Shown: positions 1-11,195 of the stretch, piece after piece
Layout of the letters: the number at the start of each line of letters is the position of its first letter
Numbering within the stretch: the stretch's first letter is position 1
Source: Prorocentrum cordatum
Taxonomy: Eukaryota; Sar; Dinophyceae; Prorocentrales; Prorocentraceae
Direction: 5' to 3'
Length of the DNA: 64,000 bases
Assembly: GCA_963575745.1 (NCBI GenBank)
Contig: CAUYUJ010022085.1
Span: 1 to 64,000 of the forward strand
The notes under the pieces: model-generated
The model's input: only the letters and a program-made list of their open reading frames with translations
What the model was told of the DNA's origin: nothing
Database searches by the model: none
Translations under genes and position numbers: made by a program

Positions 1-14
1 GTGCCGAAATCTGT

Positions 15-260
15 GATGTGCTGCGCCGTGCTGAATTGCGATGTGCCATGGCGCGATTGTGCTCTATAGCCTAGTGGATCGAGTCCTCCTTTGCATCCGA
101 GTCCTGTCCGAACTGATCTGGATCTTAAGCTCGAGCTGCCTGAACACATAGTAGCTGCCCCAGAGCTAATGGACAACGGGACATGCCAGGAGGACGCGAC
201 GCGGAACGTCTCAAGGGACGCGCCAAGCGACCTGCCAAGGGACGTGCCATGGGAACGCAC
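15..260. repeat. Dispersed repeat, copy 1 of 2
   Basis: This stretch is closely repeated in the same orientation at about 5738-5985. Both copies run from a 'gctgaa.tgcgatgtgccatg' core, through 'gtggatcgag', to runs of an 11-bp motif resembling GGACGYGCCAA. The same 11-bp motif reappears in reverse orientation at about 11200-11470. No coding potential is recognised. Identity was judged by eye. Confidence 0.6.
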
Positions 261-299
261 CGCGGGACGTGCCAAGGGGACGCGCTACGGAACGTGCTG

Positions 300-795
300 G
301 GGACAAGCGCTTCGCTCGAGACATCCTTTCAAAATCATCAGAATTCCTACGCGCGGGACGCGGCACGCGCGAGACATCCTCGGAATCCCTGCGAGCGGGA
401 CGTGAAAACAAGCATTTCGCCTGAGACATCCTCTGAATTCTGGCCCCCCACGAGGCCCCCGCTCGAGACATCCCCCAAGTTTGCAAAACCAGCGTTTCGC
501 TCGAGACATCCTCAACAAATTATGAAAAACAAACGTTCGCTCGAGACATCCTGTCAAAATCCCAGGAAATACAAGCAAAAGAAGCGAATTAGTCGAGAGA
601 TCCTCAAAATTCCTACGCGCGGGACGCAACACGCGCGAGACATCCTCGGAATTCCTGCGAGCGGGACGTGAAAACAAGCATTTCGCCTGAGACATTCTCT
701 GAATTCTGGCCACCCACGAGGCCCCCGCTCGAGACATCCTCAAATTTTGCAAAGCCAGCGTTTCGCTCGACACATCCTCAACAAATTATGATTAC
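300..795. repeat. CGAGACATCCTCA repeats with a 265-bp tandem duplication
   Basis: The motif 'tcgctcgagacatcctca' recurs at irregular spacing. The block starting near 348 is repeated starting near 613, an offset of about 265 bp with few differences. The same motif returns near 2555-2580 and at 6190-6560, so it is a dispersed minisatellite family. The open frames across it are translated repeat, not genes. Confidence 0.6.
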
Positions 796-849
796 ACTAC
801 ACCCGCGCTCCCAGGGCCATACGCTACGTCAGCGCTCCCAGGGCCACGA

Positions 850-1060
850 TCCCTCGTAAGGGCTCCTGGGCCCTCCTGGGTCTTCCTTGGACCTCTTGGG
901 CCCTCCTGGGCTCTCCTGGAGCCTCCTGGAGCTTCTCCTGGGCCCTCCTTGGGCCCCCTGGTGCCTCTTAGAGCCTCCTGGGTCCTCCTTGGCCCTCCTG
1001 GGCTCTCCTGGGCCCTCCTGGGCTCTCCTGGGCTCTCCTGGAGCCTCCTGGGCCCTCCAA
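850..1060. repeat. GGGCCCTCCTGG minisatellite
   Basis: Irregular short repeats of about 9-12 bp based on 'cctgggccctcctgggctct'. There are no gene-like features, only low-complexity open frames on both strands. Confidence 0.65.
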
Positions 1061-1061
1061 G

Positions 1062-1390
1062 TCAAGGTCCGAAAACACATGGGACTTGCCACATTTCTAA
1101 AATTCTGTGCCACCCCTCACGCAGGTCGGCGGGGTCAGGATCCGAAAACACAGGGGATTTGCCACATTTCTGGAATTCCGTGCCACCCCTCACGCAGATC
1201 GGCGGGGTCAGGGTCCAAAAACAGAGGGGATTTGCCACATTTCTGGAATTCCGCGCCACCCCTCATGCAGATCGGCGGGGTCAGGGTCCAAAAACACAGG
1301 GGATTTGATACATTTCTGATATTCCGTGCCACACCTCACGCAGATCGGCGGGGTCAGGGTCAAAAAACACAGGGGATTTCTGATATTTCC
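1062..1390. repeat. Tandem repeat of about 72 bp, 4-5 copies
   Basis: The phrase 'cggcggggtcagg' recurs near 1128, 1200, 1273 and 1346, giving a period of 72-73 bp. Each unit carries 'ccacccctcacgcagatcgg' and 'ggggatttgccacatttctg'. It reads open in several frames only because the unit length is close to a multiple of three. Confidence 0.8.
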
Positions 1391-1619
1391 GAACTTATGC
1401 AACTTCAAGAATCCGAAACTCCGTTCCCAGCGCCGTTCCGGAGGCCGCGGTACCTCGTTATTTATCGAGCGAACGCGTTTACCTCGTTTTTTATCGTTTA
1501 AAGTCGATGTCGGAAAAAAGTGGACTTCACCTTTGAAATATCGAGGTTTCCTTAAAGGCAGTAAAATTCCAAGAGCACGATCTGCGTGAGGGGTGGCGAA
1601 AAATGGCCTTCGTCCTCAC

Positions 1620-1810
1620 AATTGAAATCCGCCGGCCCCCTTCGACCTCGTAATTTATCGCGCAAGAATTCCGCCGGCCCCCTTCAAGTCGAAACCGGGG
1701 GGTAAACCAACTAAAAGAAAACCCTGGGCCCATGCCCTTTCCGGGAAATACCCAACATGATGGACCCACGAACCCGGAAAGGGATATAGACATGTGCAGC
1801 ATGGTCACGT
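1620..1810. repeat. Dispersed repeat 'ccgccggcccccttc ... ccctgggcccatgcc'
   Basis: The block holds 'ccgccggcccccttc', then 'aaccaactaaaagaaaaccc', then 'atgccctttccgggaaa'. Related blocks lie at about 2585-2720 and 6575-6690. A tail of 'gacccacgaacccggaaagg' recurs near 5620. No function is recognised. Confidence 0.55.
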
Positions 1811-1824
1811 TTTCACGATATCCA

Positions 1825-2010
1825 ACTGGGCGACACCTCACGAAACATCCCACGAGACACCCCGCGAAACATCCCAGGAGACACCTCACGAAACAACCCA
1901 CGAGACACCTCACGAAACATTCCACGAGACACCCCGTGAAACATTCCACGAGACACCCCACGAACAGGCAACCACTCAACCAGACACCCCACGAAACATT
2001 CCACGGGGGT
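1825..2010. repeat. GAAACATCCCACGAGACACC minisatellite
   Basis: Short tandem units alternate 'acgaaacatccc' and 'acgagacacc' with single-base changes. Only repeat-derived open frames cross it. Confidence 0.7.
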
Positions 2011-2017
2011 GCGACTG

Positions 2018-2520
2018 GGTGTGGTCGTGCTGGGGTGTGGTCGTGCTGGGGTGTGGTCGTGCTGGGGTGGTCGTGCTGGGGTGTGGTCGTGCTGGGGGGT
2101 GGTCGTGCTGGGGCGTGGTCGTGCTGGGGGGGTGGTCGTGCTGGGGCGTGGTCGTGCTGGGGCGTGGTCGTGCTGGGGCGTGGTCGTGCTGGGGTGTGGT
2201 CGTGCTGTGGTGAGGTCGTGCTGGGGTGTGGTCGTGCTGGGGTGTGGTCTTGCTGGGGTAGGGTCGTGCTGGGGTCGGGTCGTGCTGGGGTGTGGTCGTG
2301 CTGGGGTATGGTCGTGCTGGGGTGGGGTCGTGCTGGGGTGGGGTCGTGCTGGGGTCTGGTCGTGCTGGGGTGTGGTCGTGCTGGGGTGTGGTCGTGCTAG
2401 GGTGGGGTCGTGCTGGGGTGTGGTCGTGCTGGGGTGTGGTCGTGCTGGGGCGTGGTCGTGCTGGGGCGTGGTCGTGCTGGGGTGTGGTCGTGCTGGGATG
2501 TGGTCGTGCTGAGGTGGCCC
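2018..2520. repeat. 16-bp satellite GTGTGGTCGTGCTGGG
   Basis: About 30 near-identical copies of a 16-bp unit with variation at one or two positions (gtgtgg, gcgtgg, gggtgg). The strand is strongly G-rich and the array reads open in all three plus frames because 16 is not divisible by three. It is not coding. Confidence 0.85.
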
Positions 2521-2698
2521 GCACCCTGTGATTTATCGATCGGGATTTCAAAAACGAGCGTTTCGCCTGAGACATCCTCAAATTTTAATCCGCCGGCCTC
2601 CTTCGACCTCGATATTTATCAGGGAAAGAATCCGCCCGCCTCCTTCAAGTTGGGCACGGGGGGACATTGTTTACATACTAAAAGAGAACCCTGGGCCT

Positions 2699-2786
2699 AT
2701 GCCCTTTCCGGGAAAAATCCGGAAACCGTCCCCAGACTATTGTTTGACTATGTTTGCATGTTCCTCCTGTAGAGGGACAGGCCCGA
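2699..2786. repeat. Family A inverted-repeat element, right-end fragment
   Basis: It ends in 'cctgtagagggacaggcccg', the right terminal inverted repeat of the full copies at 8640-8797, 19199-19354 and 23546-23704. Upstream, 'ccgtccccagactattgttt' matches the interior of those copies. Another right-end fragment lies near 5488-5556. Confidence 0.6.
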
Positions 2787-2998
2787 CGTGATACGGGATC
2801 CGGCGCCCTGGCTGACCCCCGTCGCGGGGGCCCCGGCGCCGAGGGTCGCGGGGAGGCCAGTCCGTCCGGGGAGGCGGCGAGCCCAGACCCCCCCCTCTCC
2901 TCGCGCTGCGGGCCAAACACACACCACGGCGGGAGGCCTGTTTCGCTTCGGCTCGACGCGTGTCATGGCAAAGGCGCACGACGAGGCTGCGAAGGTCG

Positions 2999-3209
2999 GA
3001 GGCCTCCTGGAGGGAGCCAGAGGAGATGGGGTCGGAGGATCGCGCCGATGCACCGTCGACGTCGGCGATGCATCGGCGACGTCGGCGTGGAGAGAAGTAG
3101 GCCCCACATCGAGCCGCATCGCCGATGCATCGCCGACGCATCGCCGATGCATCGGCGATGCGGCACGGTCCTCCGACTCCATCCACTCCGACCCCATCCG
3201 GGAGGCCTC
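2999..3209. repeat. Family G inverted-repeat element, copy 1
   Basis: It is bounded by 'aggcctcc' and 'ggaggcct' ends, with inverted 'gatggggtcggag' and 'ctccgaccccat' just inside. The interior is a run of palindromic 'gatgcatcggc' and 'gacgtcggc' units. A second copy is at 19507-19703. The size and structure are those of a non-autonomous inverted-repeat (MITE-like) element. Confidence 0.65.
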
Positions 3210-3373
3210 GAGAGGGCCCTGGAAGGCCACGTCAACGCTCTGCGAGCGGGGCGCGGCCGGCGAGAGCGGCCAGGGAGGGGCCGATGGGGCAGGGGTGCAA
3301 GGGCAGCCCAGGGAAGCTGCTCATCCCTGCCGTGCGGTGCCCCTGAAACGACTTGGGCTGAAAGATTAGTCTT

Positions 3374-3510
3374 AAGTCGGGCGTGTCCCCCATACAGGGG
3401 GATTTTTGACGAGAAAGTTTAAAAATAAAGAGAAAAAAAAACAAACAAACAAAAACTCCAAAATGGTCAAGAAGTACTCAAAAAGTCCCCTTGCTATTTC
3501 CCAACCATCC
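3374..3510. repeat. Family A inverted-repeat element, left-end fragment
   Basis: It begins with 'agtcgggcgtgtcccccata' followed by 'cagggggattttt', the left terminus of family A. It continues into 'actccaaaatggtcaag', which is shared with the full copies at 19.2 and 23.5 kb. No right terminus follows. Confidence 0.55.
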
Positions 3511-3593
3511 TGTGGTGTTGGGTCCTCGTTTTGAAGAGACGGTCCCCGCGTTCCTCCTCTTCTCCTCCTCTTCCCCCTCCTCCCTCCTCCCAT

Positions 3594-3596
3594 CAG

Positions 3597-3628
<32 letters not shown>

Positions 3629-3662
3629 GCATCAGCAGCAGCATCATCATCATCATCATCAG

Positions 3663-3715
<53 letters not shown>

Positions 3716-3765
3716 GCATCATCATCATCATCGTCATCACCCACCATCATCGTCATCACACCATC
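3594..3765. repeat. (CAT)n trinucleotide microsatellite
   Basis: A nearly uninterrupted CAT/CAG run that caps the 90-bp satellite. Its reverse complement caps the inverted copy at 7640-7806. Long His, Ser or Met/Asp open frames here are artefacts. Confidence 0.9.
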
Positions 3766-3769
3766 ATCG

Positions 3770-5460
3770 TCACACCTCTCACACGTTTCGTGGCCCCATA
3801 GGGAGCTCCACCGAAGGCCCCAGTGCTGCCGCCCGCATGCGTCAGCCACACCCAATTCGGCATACCCCTCACACGTTTCGTGGCCCCATAAGGAGCTCCA
3901 CCGAAGGCCCCAGTGCTGCCGCCCGCATGCGTCAGCCACACCCAGTTCGGCACACCCCTCACACGTTTCGTGGCCCCATAGGGAGCTCCACCGAAGGCCC
4001 CAGTGCCGCCGCCCGCATGCGTCAGCCACACCCAATTCGGCACACCCCTCACACGCTTTCGTGGCCCCATAGGGAGCTCCACCGAAGGCCCCAGTGCTGC
4101 CGCCCGCATGCGTCAGCCACACCCAATTCGACACACCCCTCACACGTTTCGTGGCCCCATAGGGAGCTCCACCGAAGGCCCCAGTGCTGCCGCCCGCATG
4201 CGTCAGCCACACCCAATTCGGCACACCCTTCACACGTTTCGTGGCCCCATAGGGAGCTCCACCGAAGGCCCCAGTGCCGCCGCCCGCATGCGTCAGCCAC
4301 ACCCAATTCGGCACACCCCTCACACGTTTCGTGGCCCCATAGGGAGCTCCACCGAAGGCCCCAGTGCTGCCGCCCGCATGCGTCAGCCACACCCAATTCG
4401 GCACACCCCTCACACGTTTCGTGGCCCCATAGGGAGCTCCACCAAAGGCCCCAGTGCCGCCGCCCGCATGCGTCAGCCACACCCAATTCGACACACCCCT
4501 CACACGTTTCGTGGCCCCATAGGGAGCTCCACCGAAGGCCCCAGTGCCGCCGCCCGCATGCGTCAGCCACACCCAATTCGGCACACCCCTCACACGTTTC
4601 GTGGCCCCATAGGGAGCTCCACCGAAGGCACCAGTGCCGCCGCCCGCATGCGTCAGCCACACCCAGTTCGGCACACCCCTCACACGTTTCGTGGCCCCAT
4701 AGGGAGCTCCACCGAAGGCCCCAGTGCCGCCGCCCGCATGCGTCCGTCACACCCAATTCGGCACACCCCTCACACGTTTCGTGGCCCCATAGGGAGCTCC
4801 ACCGAAGGCCCCAGTGCTGCAGCCCGCATGCGTCAGCCACACCCAATTCGGCACACCCCTCACACGTTTTCGTGGCCCCATAGGGAGCTCCACCGAAGGC
4901 CGCAGTGCCGCCGCCCGCATGCGTCAGCCACATCCAATTCGGCACACCCCTCACACGCTTCGTGGCCCCAGCCCGCATGCGTCAGCCACACCCATTTCGG
5001 CACACCCCTCACACGCTTCGTGGCCCCATAGGGAGCTCCACCTAAGGCCCCAGTGCCACCGCTCGCATGCGTCCCGCACACCCATTTCGGCACCTCCACC
5101 AAACACAGCGTTTCGTGGCCCCACAGGACCCTCCACCAAGGCTCCAGTGGTGCCGCCCGCATGCGTCACCCCCACCCCAACACAGCATTTCGTGGCCCCA
5201 CAGGGAGCTCCACCTAAGGCCCCAGTGGTGCCGCCCGCATGCGCCACCCCCACCCAGCACAGCGTTTCGTGGCCCCACAGGGAGCTCCACCGACGGCCCC
5301 AGTGGTGCCGCCCGCATGCGCCACCCCCGCCCAGTACAGCGTTTCGTGGCCCCACAGGGACCTCCACCGAAGGCCCCAGTGCTGCCGCCCGCATGCGTCA
5401 GCCACACCCAGCACAGCGTTTCGTGGCCCCACAGGGAGCTCCACCGAAAGCGGCACCCGC
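3770..5460. repeat. 90-bp satellite array (forward orientation)
   Basis: About 13 head-to-tail 90-bp units to about 4990, each with 'cacacgtttcgtggccccat', 'agggagctccaccgaaggcc' and 'gccgcccgcatgcgtcagcc'. Shorter degenerate units follow to about 5460. Because 90 is a multiple of three the array stays open as a 30-residue protein repeat in several frames on both strands. I do not regard it as a gene: no frame is favoured and an inverted copy exists at 6705-7635. Confidence 0.85.
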
Positions 5461-5737
5461 AATGCGATATTCACAACTGCACATGGTTGGGTCCTTCGTT
5501 AGGATAAGTTTGGACTAGTTTTGAACACTCCCCCTGTATAGGGACAGGCCCGACTCAAAACTAGTCCTGGGGCAGGGGGCCAGAGCCCTGGAGGTCGACG
5601 CTGCGAGAAAAAACATGATCGACCCACGAACCCGGAAAGGAATATAGAAATGTAAGGCATTGCAACATTTCAGAGACACCTGCTTGGGCGACGGGCACAT
5701 GCAATGCTGAATGTATCGATGATGATGTACTGTGCCT

Positions 5738-5985
5738 AAGGCTGTGCTGTGCTACGCCTTGCTGAACTGCGATGTGCCATGCCGCGATTGTGCTCTATAT
5801 AGCGTTGTGGATCGAGCCCTCCCTGGCATCCGAGTCCTCACCGAACTGATCTGGAGCGTAAGCTCGAGCTGTCTGAGCAGATGGTAGCTGCCCCAGAACT
5901 AATCGACAGAGGGAACATGCCAGGAGGACGCGCCGCGGAACGTCCCAAGGGACGCGCCAGGCGACGTGCCAGGGGACGTGCCATG
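5738..5985. repeat. Dispersed repeat, copy 2 of 2
   Basis: Direct partner of the block at 15-260. It continues to about 6110 as runs of the 11-bp 'ggacgtgccaggg' motif. No coding function is seen. Confidence 0.6.
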
Positions 5986-6704
5986 GGGACGCACCGCGGG
6001 ACGTGCCAAGGGGACGCGCTACGGAACGTGCCAATGGACGTGCACCGCGCGACGTGCCAGGGGGACTCGCCACGGGACGCTCCGCGGAACGTGCCAGGCA
6101 ACATGCCAGGCTGCAATGCTAAGGGTATCGATATTGATGTACCGTGCCGAGGGCTGCGCTGTGCCTGGGCGACCTGGACACGTGAAAACACACGTTTCGC
6201 TCAAGACGTTGTCAACACATCCTCATGCTAGACATCCACCTGGGCAACCTGGACACGTGCAAACAAGCGTCTCGCTCGAGACATCCTCCACAAATGCTCA
6301 TGCTAGACATCCGCCTGGACGACCTGGACACGTGAACACAAGCCTCTGGTTCGAGACATCCTCAACGAATCCTCATGCTAGACATCTGTCTGGGCCACCT
6401 GGAGGCGTGAAACCAAGCGTCCCGCTCGAGACATCCTCAAGACCTGGGCACGTGAAAACAAGCAATCCGAGAGATCCTCAGAATTCAAGTCCCCAGGAGA
6501 GGACAATCTATAACACAAAACAAGCGTTTCGCTCGAGACATCCTCAACAAATTCTGAAAAACATTCAAATTCGCCTGCCCTACGCGACCTCGTTATTTAT
6601 CGCAAAAGAAACTCGCCGGCCCTACAGCCGTCAAAACCGGGGGGAAACCAACTAAAAGAGAACCCTGGGCTCAGGCCCTTTCCGGGAAAAACAATTATCC
6701 TGGC

Positions 6705-7635
6705 GAAGGACCCAACCATGTGCAGTGTTTGGTGGAGGGTGGAGGTGCCGAAATGGGTGTGCGGGACGCATGCGAGCGGTGGCACTGGGGCCTTAGGTGG
6801 AGCTCCATATGGGGCCACGAAACGTGTGAGGGGTGTGCCGAATTGGGTGTGGCTGACGCATGCGGGCGGCGGCACTGGGGCCTTCGGTGGAGCTCCCTAT
6901 GGGGCCACGAAACGTGTGAGGGGTGCCGAACTGGTGTGGCTGACGCATGGGTGGGGCCTTCGGTGGAGCGGTGTGTGTGGGCTGACGCATGCGGGCGCAC
7001 TGGGGCCTTCGGTGGAGCTCCCTATGGGGCCACGAAACGTGTGAGGGGTGTGCCGAATGGGTGTGGCTGACGCATGCGGGCGGCAGCACTGGGGCCTTCG
7101 GTGGAGCTCCCTATGGGGCCACGAAACGTGTGAGGGGTGTGCCGAATTGGGTGTGGCTGACGCATGCGGGCGGCGGCACTGGGGCCTTCGGTGGAGCTCC
7201 CTATGGGGCCACGAAACGTGTGAGGGGTGTGCCGAATTGGGTGTGGCTGACGCATGCGGGCGGCAGCACTGGGGCCTTCGGTCTGTGAGGGGTGTGCCGA
7301 ATATGCGGGCGGCACTGAAACGTGTGAGGGGTGTGCCGAACTGGGTGTGCTGACGCCCGGTTGGGGCCTTCGGTGTGAGCCGGGGTGTGGCCCATGGCAC
7401 TGGGGCCTTCGGTGGAGCTCCCTATGGGGCCACGAAACGTGTGAGGGGTGTGCCGAATTGGGTGTGGCTGACGCATGCGGGCGGCAGCACTGGGGCCTTC
7501 GGTGGAGCTCCCTATGGGGCCACGAAACGTGTGAGGGGTATGCCGAATTGGGTGTGGCTGACGCATGCGGGCGGCAGCCCTGGGGCCTTCGGTGGAGCTC
7601 CCTATGGGGCCACGAAACGTGTGAGAGGTGTGACG
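6705..7635. repeat. 90-bp satellite array (inverted copy)
   Basis: Reverse-complement copies of the 90-bp unit ('ggcctt.ggtggagctcc.tatggggccacgaaacgtg'). Several units are truncated or rearranged between 6920 and 7400. Together with 7640-7900 it mirrors 3490-5460, giving a large inverted duplication separated by about 1.2 kb. Confidence 0.8.
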
Positions 7636-7639
7636 ATGA

Positions 7640-7671
7640 TGGTGGTGATGACGACGATGGTGGGCGATGAC

Positions 7672-7754
<83 letters not shown>

Positions 7755-7755
7755 C

Positions 7756-7787
<32 letters not shown>

Positions 7788-7806
7788 CGATGATGATGAT
7801 GATGCT
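7640..7806. repeat. (GAT)n trinucleotide microsatellite
   Basis: Nearly pure GATGAT with a few GAC. It is followed at 7807-7900 by 'gggaggagggaggaggggga' and 'gaacgcggggaccgtctctt', which are the reverse complement of 3500-3593. It is therefore the distal cap of the inverted satellite. Confidence 0.9.
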
Positions 7807-8395
7807 GATGGGAGGAGGGAGGAGGGGGAAGAGGAGGAGAAGAGGAGGAACGCGGGGACCGTCTCTTCAAAACGAGGACCCAACACCACAGGATGGTTGG
7901 GAAAAAACGACGTCGGGGCGATCTCGGAGAGGGGGCGGACCTCCTCAGAAGGCTCGGAAGTCCCCCCGCCTCTGGAGGAACGTTCTAAGCCTTCCCCGAA
8001 GGCAGAGGGCTTCTGATAAGCCTCCTCCTCCTCCTTCCCACTTCCCCCTCTCGCTCGCCGCCAATAGGTGGCGACATCCGAACCCTACCCCGACCAACCA
8101 TCGATTCTCCTGAATCGATGGGCGGCGAGGGCAAGGTTCGGACTTCGCCGTCCCTCGCCGCCACAAGCCGGGCGGCCAGGCTCGCGGGCACCGGGGCCGT
8201 CGTGGGGCCGTCCCCGACAGCGTCGGGAGGATCGGCTCGTGTGACCCGAGCGTCTCCTCGGTGACTCGGCCTCCCTGGGGAGGGGGGAAGGAAGAGGCCT
8301 CGGGCAGACGAGCGCGTGCCATCACTCGCAGAGGAGCTACCTGCAAGGGGCCTGGATCCGCCGCGGGCGATCTACGATCTATTACTGAAGGGGCC

Positions 8396-8548
8396 CCAGG
8401 ACACACGAATAAATACACACAAATCAAGGGATTCCCATATCTTCCCATATTTTCTGTGTTTTTGTCTTCCCCCCCACTTCCCATATTTTCCCATATTTTC
8501 TGGGGAATCGACGATTGATTGTGTCTGTGTGTTTTTTTCCCTCCTGAA
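8396..8548. repeat. Family B dispersed element, copy
   Basis: An AT-rich block starting with 'acacacgaataaatacacac', with 'ttcccatattttc' in the middle, and ending 'gtttttttccctcctgaa'. Similar blocks are at 11850-11992, 17996-18144 and 26700-26844, with a degraded one near 16210-16370. The ends are only weakly inverted. It stands out as AT-rich in GC-rich surroundings and looks like a short mobile element. Confidence 0.65.
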
Positions 8549-8639
8549 TTACGTCGAGGCGAACCTACGACTCTCAGACGTCTGCGAGCAGGCGCTCTGC
8601 GAGCAGTGGAGCGCGCTCGGTGATCGAAGAGGCTGGGGT

Positions 8640-8797
8640 CAAGTCGGGCGTCCCCCTACAGGGGGATTTTGGGCGAAAAATAAGAAATACTCAAAACACA
8701 CCCTCCAAATCTTCAAAAAATAATCAGAAAATCGTCCCCAGACTATTGTTTTTGACTATTTTTGAGCATTCCCCCTGTAGAGGGACGCGCCCGACTT
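8640..8797. repeat. Family A inverted-repeat element, full copy
   Basis: The left end 'gtcgggcgtccccctacagg' and right end 'ccctgtagagggacgcgccc' are inverted repeats of about 25 bp around an AT-rich interior. Other complete copies are at 19199-19354 and 23546-23704. No open frame is present, so this fits a MITE. A target duplication was not convincing by eye. Confidence 0.7.
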
Positions 8798-9169
8798 CAG
8801 GCTGGGGCCGGGGCGAGCTCGGGCCGCAGAAGGGGAGCCTCCGAGGGGGCCCAGAACAAAATCCGTCGGCGGCGAGCGAGGGGCGGAGGAAAGAGAAGCA
8901 GGAGGGCCTCTGCTCGGGAGGCGGCGGGGCTTTTCGAAGCACTCGCGCCCTCTGAGAAGCTCTCTGCGTGGAGGCTCGATCGTGAGCTGGAGTGGACGCG
9001 GGACGTCGAGCTGGAGGCTCGATCGTGAGCTGGAGGCTCGATCGTGAGCTGGGAGGCTTAGAAAGCTTCTGAGAAGGCCGCGGGGCCTCCGGGCGCCCTC
9101 TGAGGACGCCTGCTCCCTCTCGATCCCCCCCTCGCTCGCCGCCGAGCTACCCCCCGGGGCCCGCGGGAG

Positions 9170-9770
9170 GAGCAAAACAAATGCATCGGGTGTTCTGGGC
9201 AGGGGGGCGGAGGCGCGCGGACGACGCCAGGCACCCGTGGCAAGCAGGCAGCCTCCGTGCGCACAGCAACAGTCAAGCACAGTGGGAGCATCTGTTCAGC
9301 GAAAACGTGGACGTTGATGGCCGGGGAGTCATGAGAAGCAATTAAGGAACCCCCCGGCGTTATCATTAGCACCGCGCCGTAATTAAATAATTATTTGGGG
9401 GGGTTTTCGCCGAGTGATATTATTAGCACCGCGCAAATGGAAGGAAAATAAATAATTCCAGCGCCCCGCCTCGGGTGGCATCCCAATTAGAATTGTAATG
9501 AGAATAAGAATACGAATACGAATAAGTGTACCCCCTCCTGGTGCCAGGATAACGCTTCCGGGTGCCGGGTGCGTTATCCTTTCACCGGAGAGGGGGGGGG
9601 GGGTCCTTAATCGCTGACTCGAGACACGTGTCTGACCAAGCCTGAACGGCTTCGACGGGGGAGGGAGTTCGTAAGGCAGGCAGCAAGTGGAAGAGGAGGC
9701 AATCGACCGAGAGACGTATCCAAGATACCAGAACGGACCCCTCGTGATGGGGGAAGCATCGCCATCCTAT
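9170..9770. other. Unassigned intergenic stretch
   Basis: Mostly single-copy looking sequence, including an AT-rich part at 9370-9520 ('taattaaataattatttggg') and a GC-rich 3' side with a G-run near 9590-9602. I see no domain-bearing open frame, RNA gene or repeat here. Confidence 0.3.
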
Positions 9771-10669
9771 CGAGTGGGATGCTGGCCGGGCGCCAACCTG
9801 GCGAGGAAGGGAGGGGGCACAGGAGGGGGGAGAGAGAGAGAGAGGGCGAGGTGAAAGGGTGAGCAGGCGGGGGTCGGCGCACGCTCTTCCCCGAGGAGAG
9901 AGAATCCAGCCCTCTGGCTACAACACAGCCAGCTCCAGAAACCGCACCGCCGAACCCCCCCCCTTGCCGTCGCTCGGACGTCCACTTCCCGTGCATGTTT
10001 CGGTTTCGTGCGTGTTTTTTTTGCTCGATGGTCCAGGATGCTCCTCCAGGGTCCTCGCCGAGAAAAAAATGCACACGTCCGAGCGATGCCAGGCTCCCAG
10101 GGCACATCCTGGCCGGAGCTTCGCGTCCGGGCGGGTCTCCTGCGGCCTGCCCCGGCCGACCTGCGCCAGCAGCAGGGATGCTCCGTGCACAGTGCCCGGG
10201 CCGAGGCAGGCTGCTGGAGCTCTCTGGGAGTTCTCCCGCACCATCCCGCGCGAAGGGGGCACTCTCCCGCCACTTCCCCGAACGCCTCCGAAGAACGCCA
10301 AGCGGAATCAGATCGGCGCGAATCCGTGGGCAGCGAAACCGAACTGGAAACCGGCGGCCGATTCGATCCCCTGGGCCGGCACGAGGCGCCAGCGAGGCGC
10401 CCGCGGCGAAACCGAATCAACCGAAGTAACCGAAGAGGGCGCGACGACGCAGGGACTCCGCAACAACCGAACCGACCGAACCGATCGATTCTAACCGACA
10501 CCGACGCAACCGAACCGACCGGTTCGCGGCCGTCCATGGTGCCAGTCTCTAGTGGCGCTGGCATGAAGAGGGCACCGAGAGGCCAGGAACGGCAAGCAGA
10601 CGTCGGCTTGGCTTGTGTCTGCGACAGCAGAAAACACATAATAGACGCCCACGGACAACTAAAGATGCG

Positions 10670-10853
10670 GACGATGACTACGCACGACGGGCGACGACGG
10701 ACAACGACGGACGACGATTGAGGACAAACAACGGCGAAGGACCGACGACAGACGAGACGACGGCGATGATGGACGACGGCGCCCACGACGGACGACGACG
10801 ACGATGGGCAGGGCGACAGGCGTCAGGCGACAGGCGACAGGCGACAGACGACA

Positions 10854-10930
<77 letters not shown>

Positions 10931-11135
10931 ACGACGCCCCCGGCGCGCGCGCAGCGTGCCCCGCCGGCCGAGTGGCGCCGCTGCCGCGGGGGCACAAGGG
11001 CGCCATGCCGGGCGCGCCGGCACGCTGCGCGCGCGCGCGGGCGGCGGCCCCGCCGCGGCCGCGGCGGCGCAAGCTTCGTGCGCGCACGCGCGTGGCGTCC
11101 ACGACGACGACAACGACGACGACGAAGACGACGAA

Positions 11136-11176
<41 letters not shown>

Positions 11177-11195
11177 CCGATGCCTCTGGTAAGTC
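10670..11195. repeat. (GAC)n / (ACG)n microsatellite region
   Basis: Dense 'cgacgacg' repeats, purest at about 10854-10930 and 11130-11175, separated by very GC-rich sequence with 'gcgcgcgcg'. The long Arg-, Thr- or Val-rich open frames are simple-repeat translations. Confidence 0.85.

Noticed and set aside
3455-3475. 'ccaaaatgg' in family A elements as a spliced-leader relic
   Set aside because: Only the 9-bp core agrees; the flanking bases do not match the leader and no gene follows.
3770-4990. CRISPR-like regular repeats with constant spacing
   Set aside because: The 90-bp units are contiguous without unique spacers, in a eukaryotic context; this is a satellite.
3531-5031. Possible 30-residue-repeat protein from the 90-bp satellite
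   Set aside because: Several frames on both strands stay open equally and the array also exists inverted; no start, domain or codon signal favours a gene.
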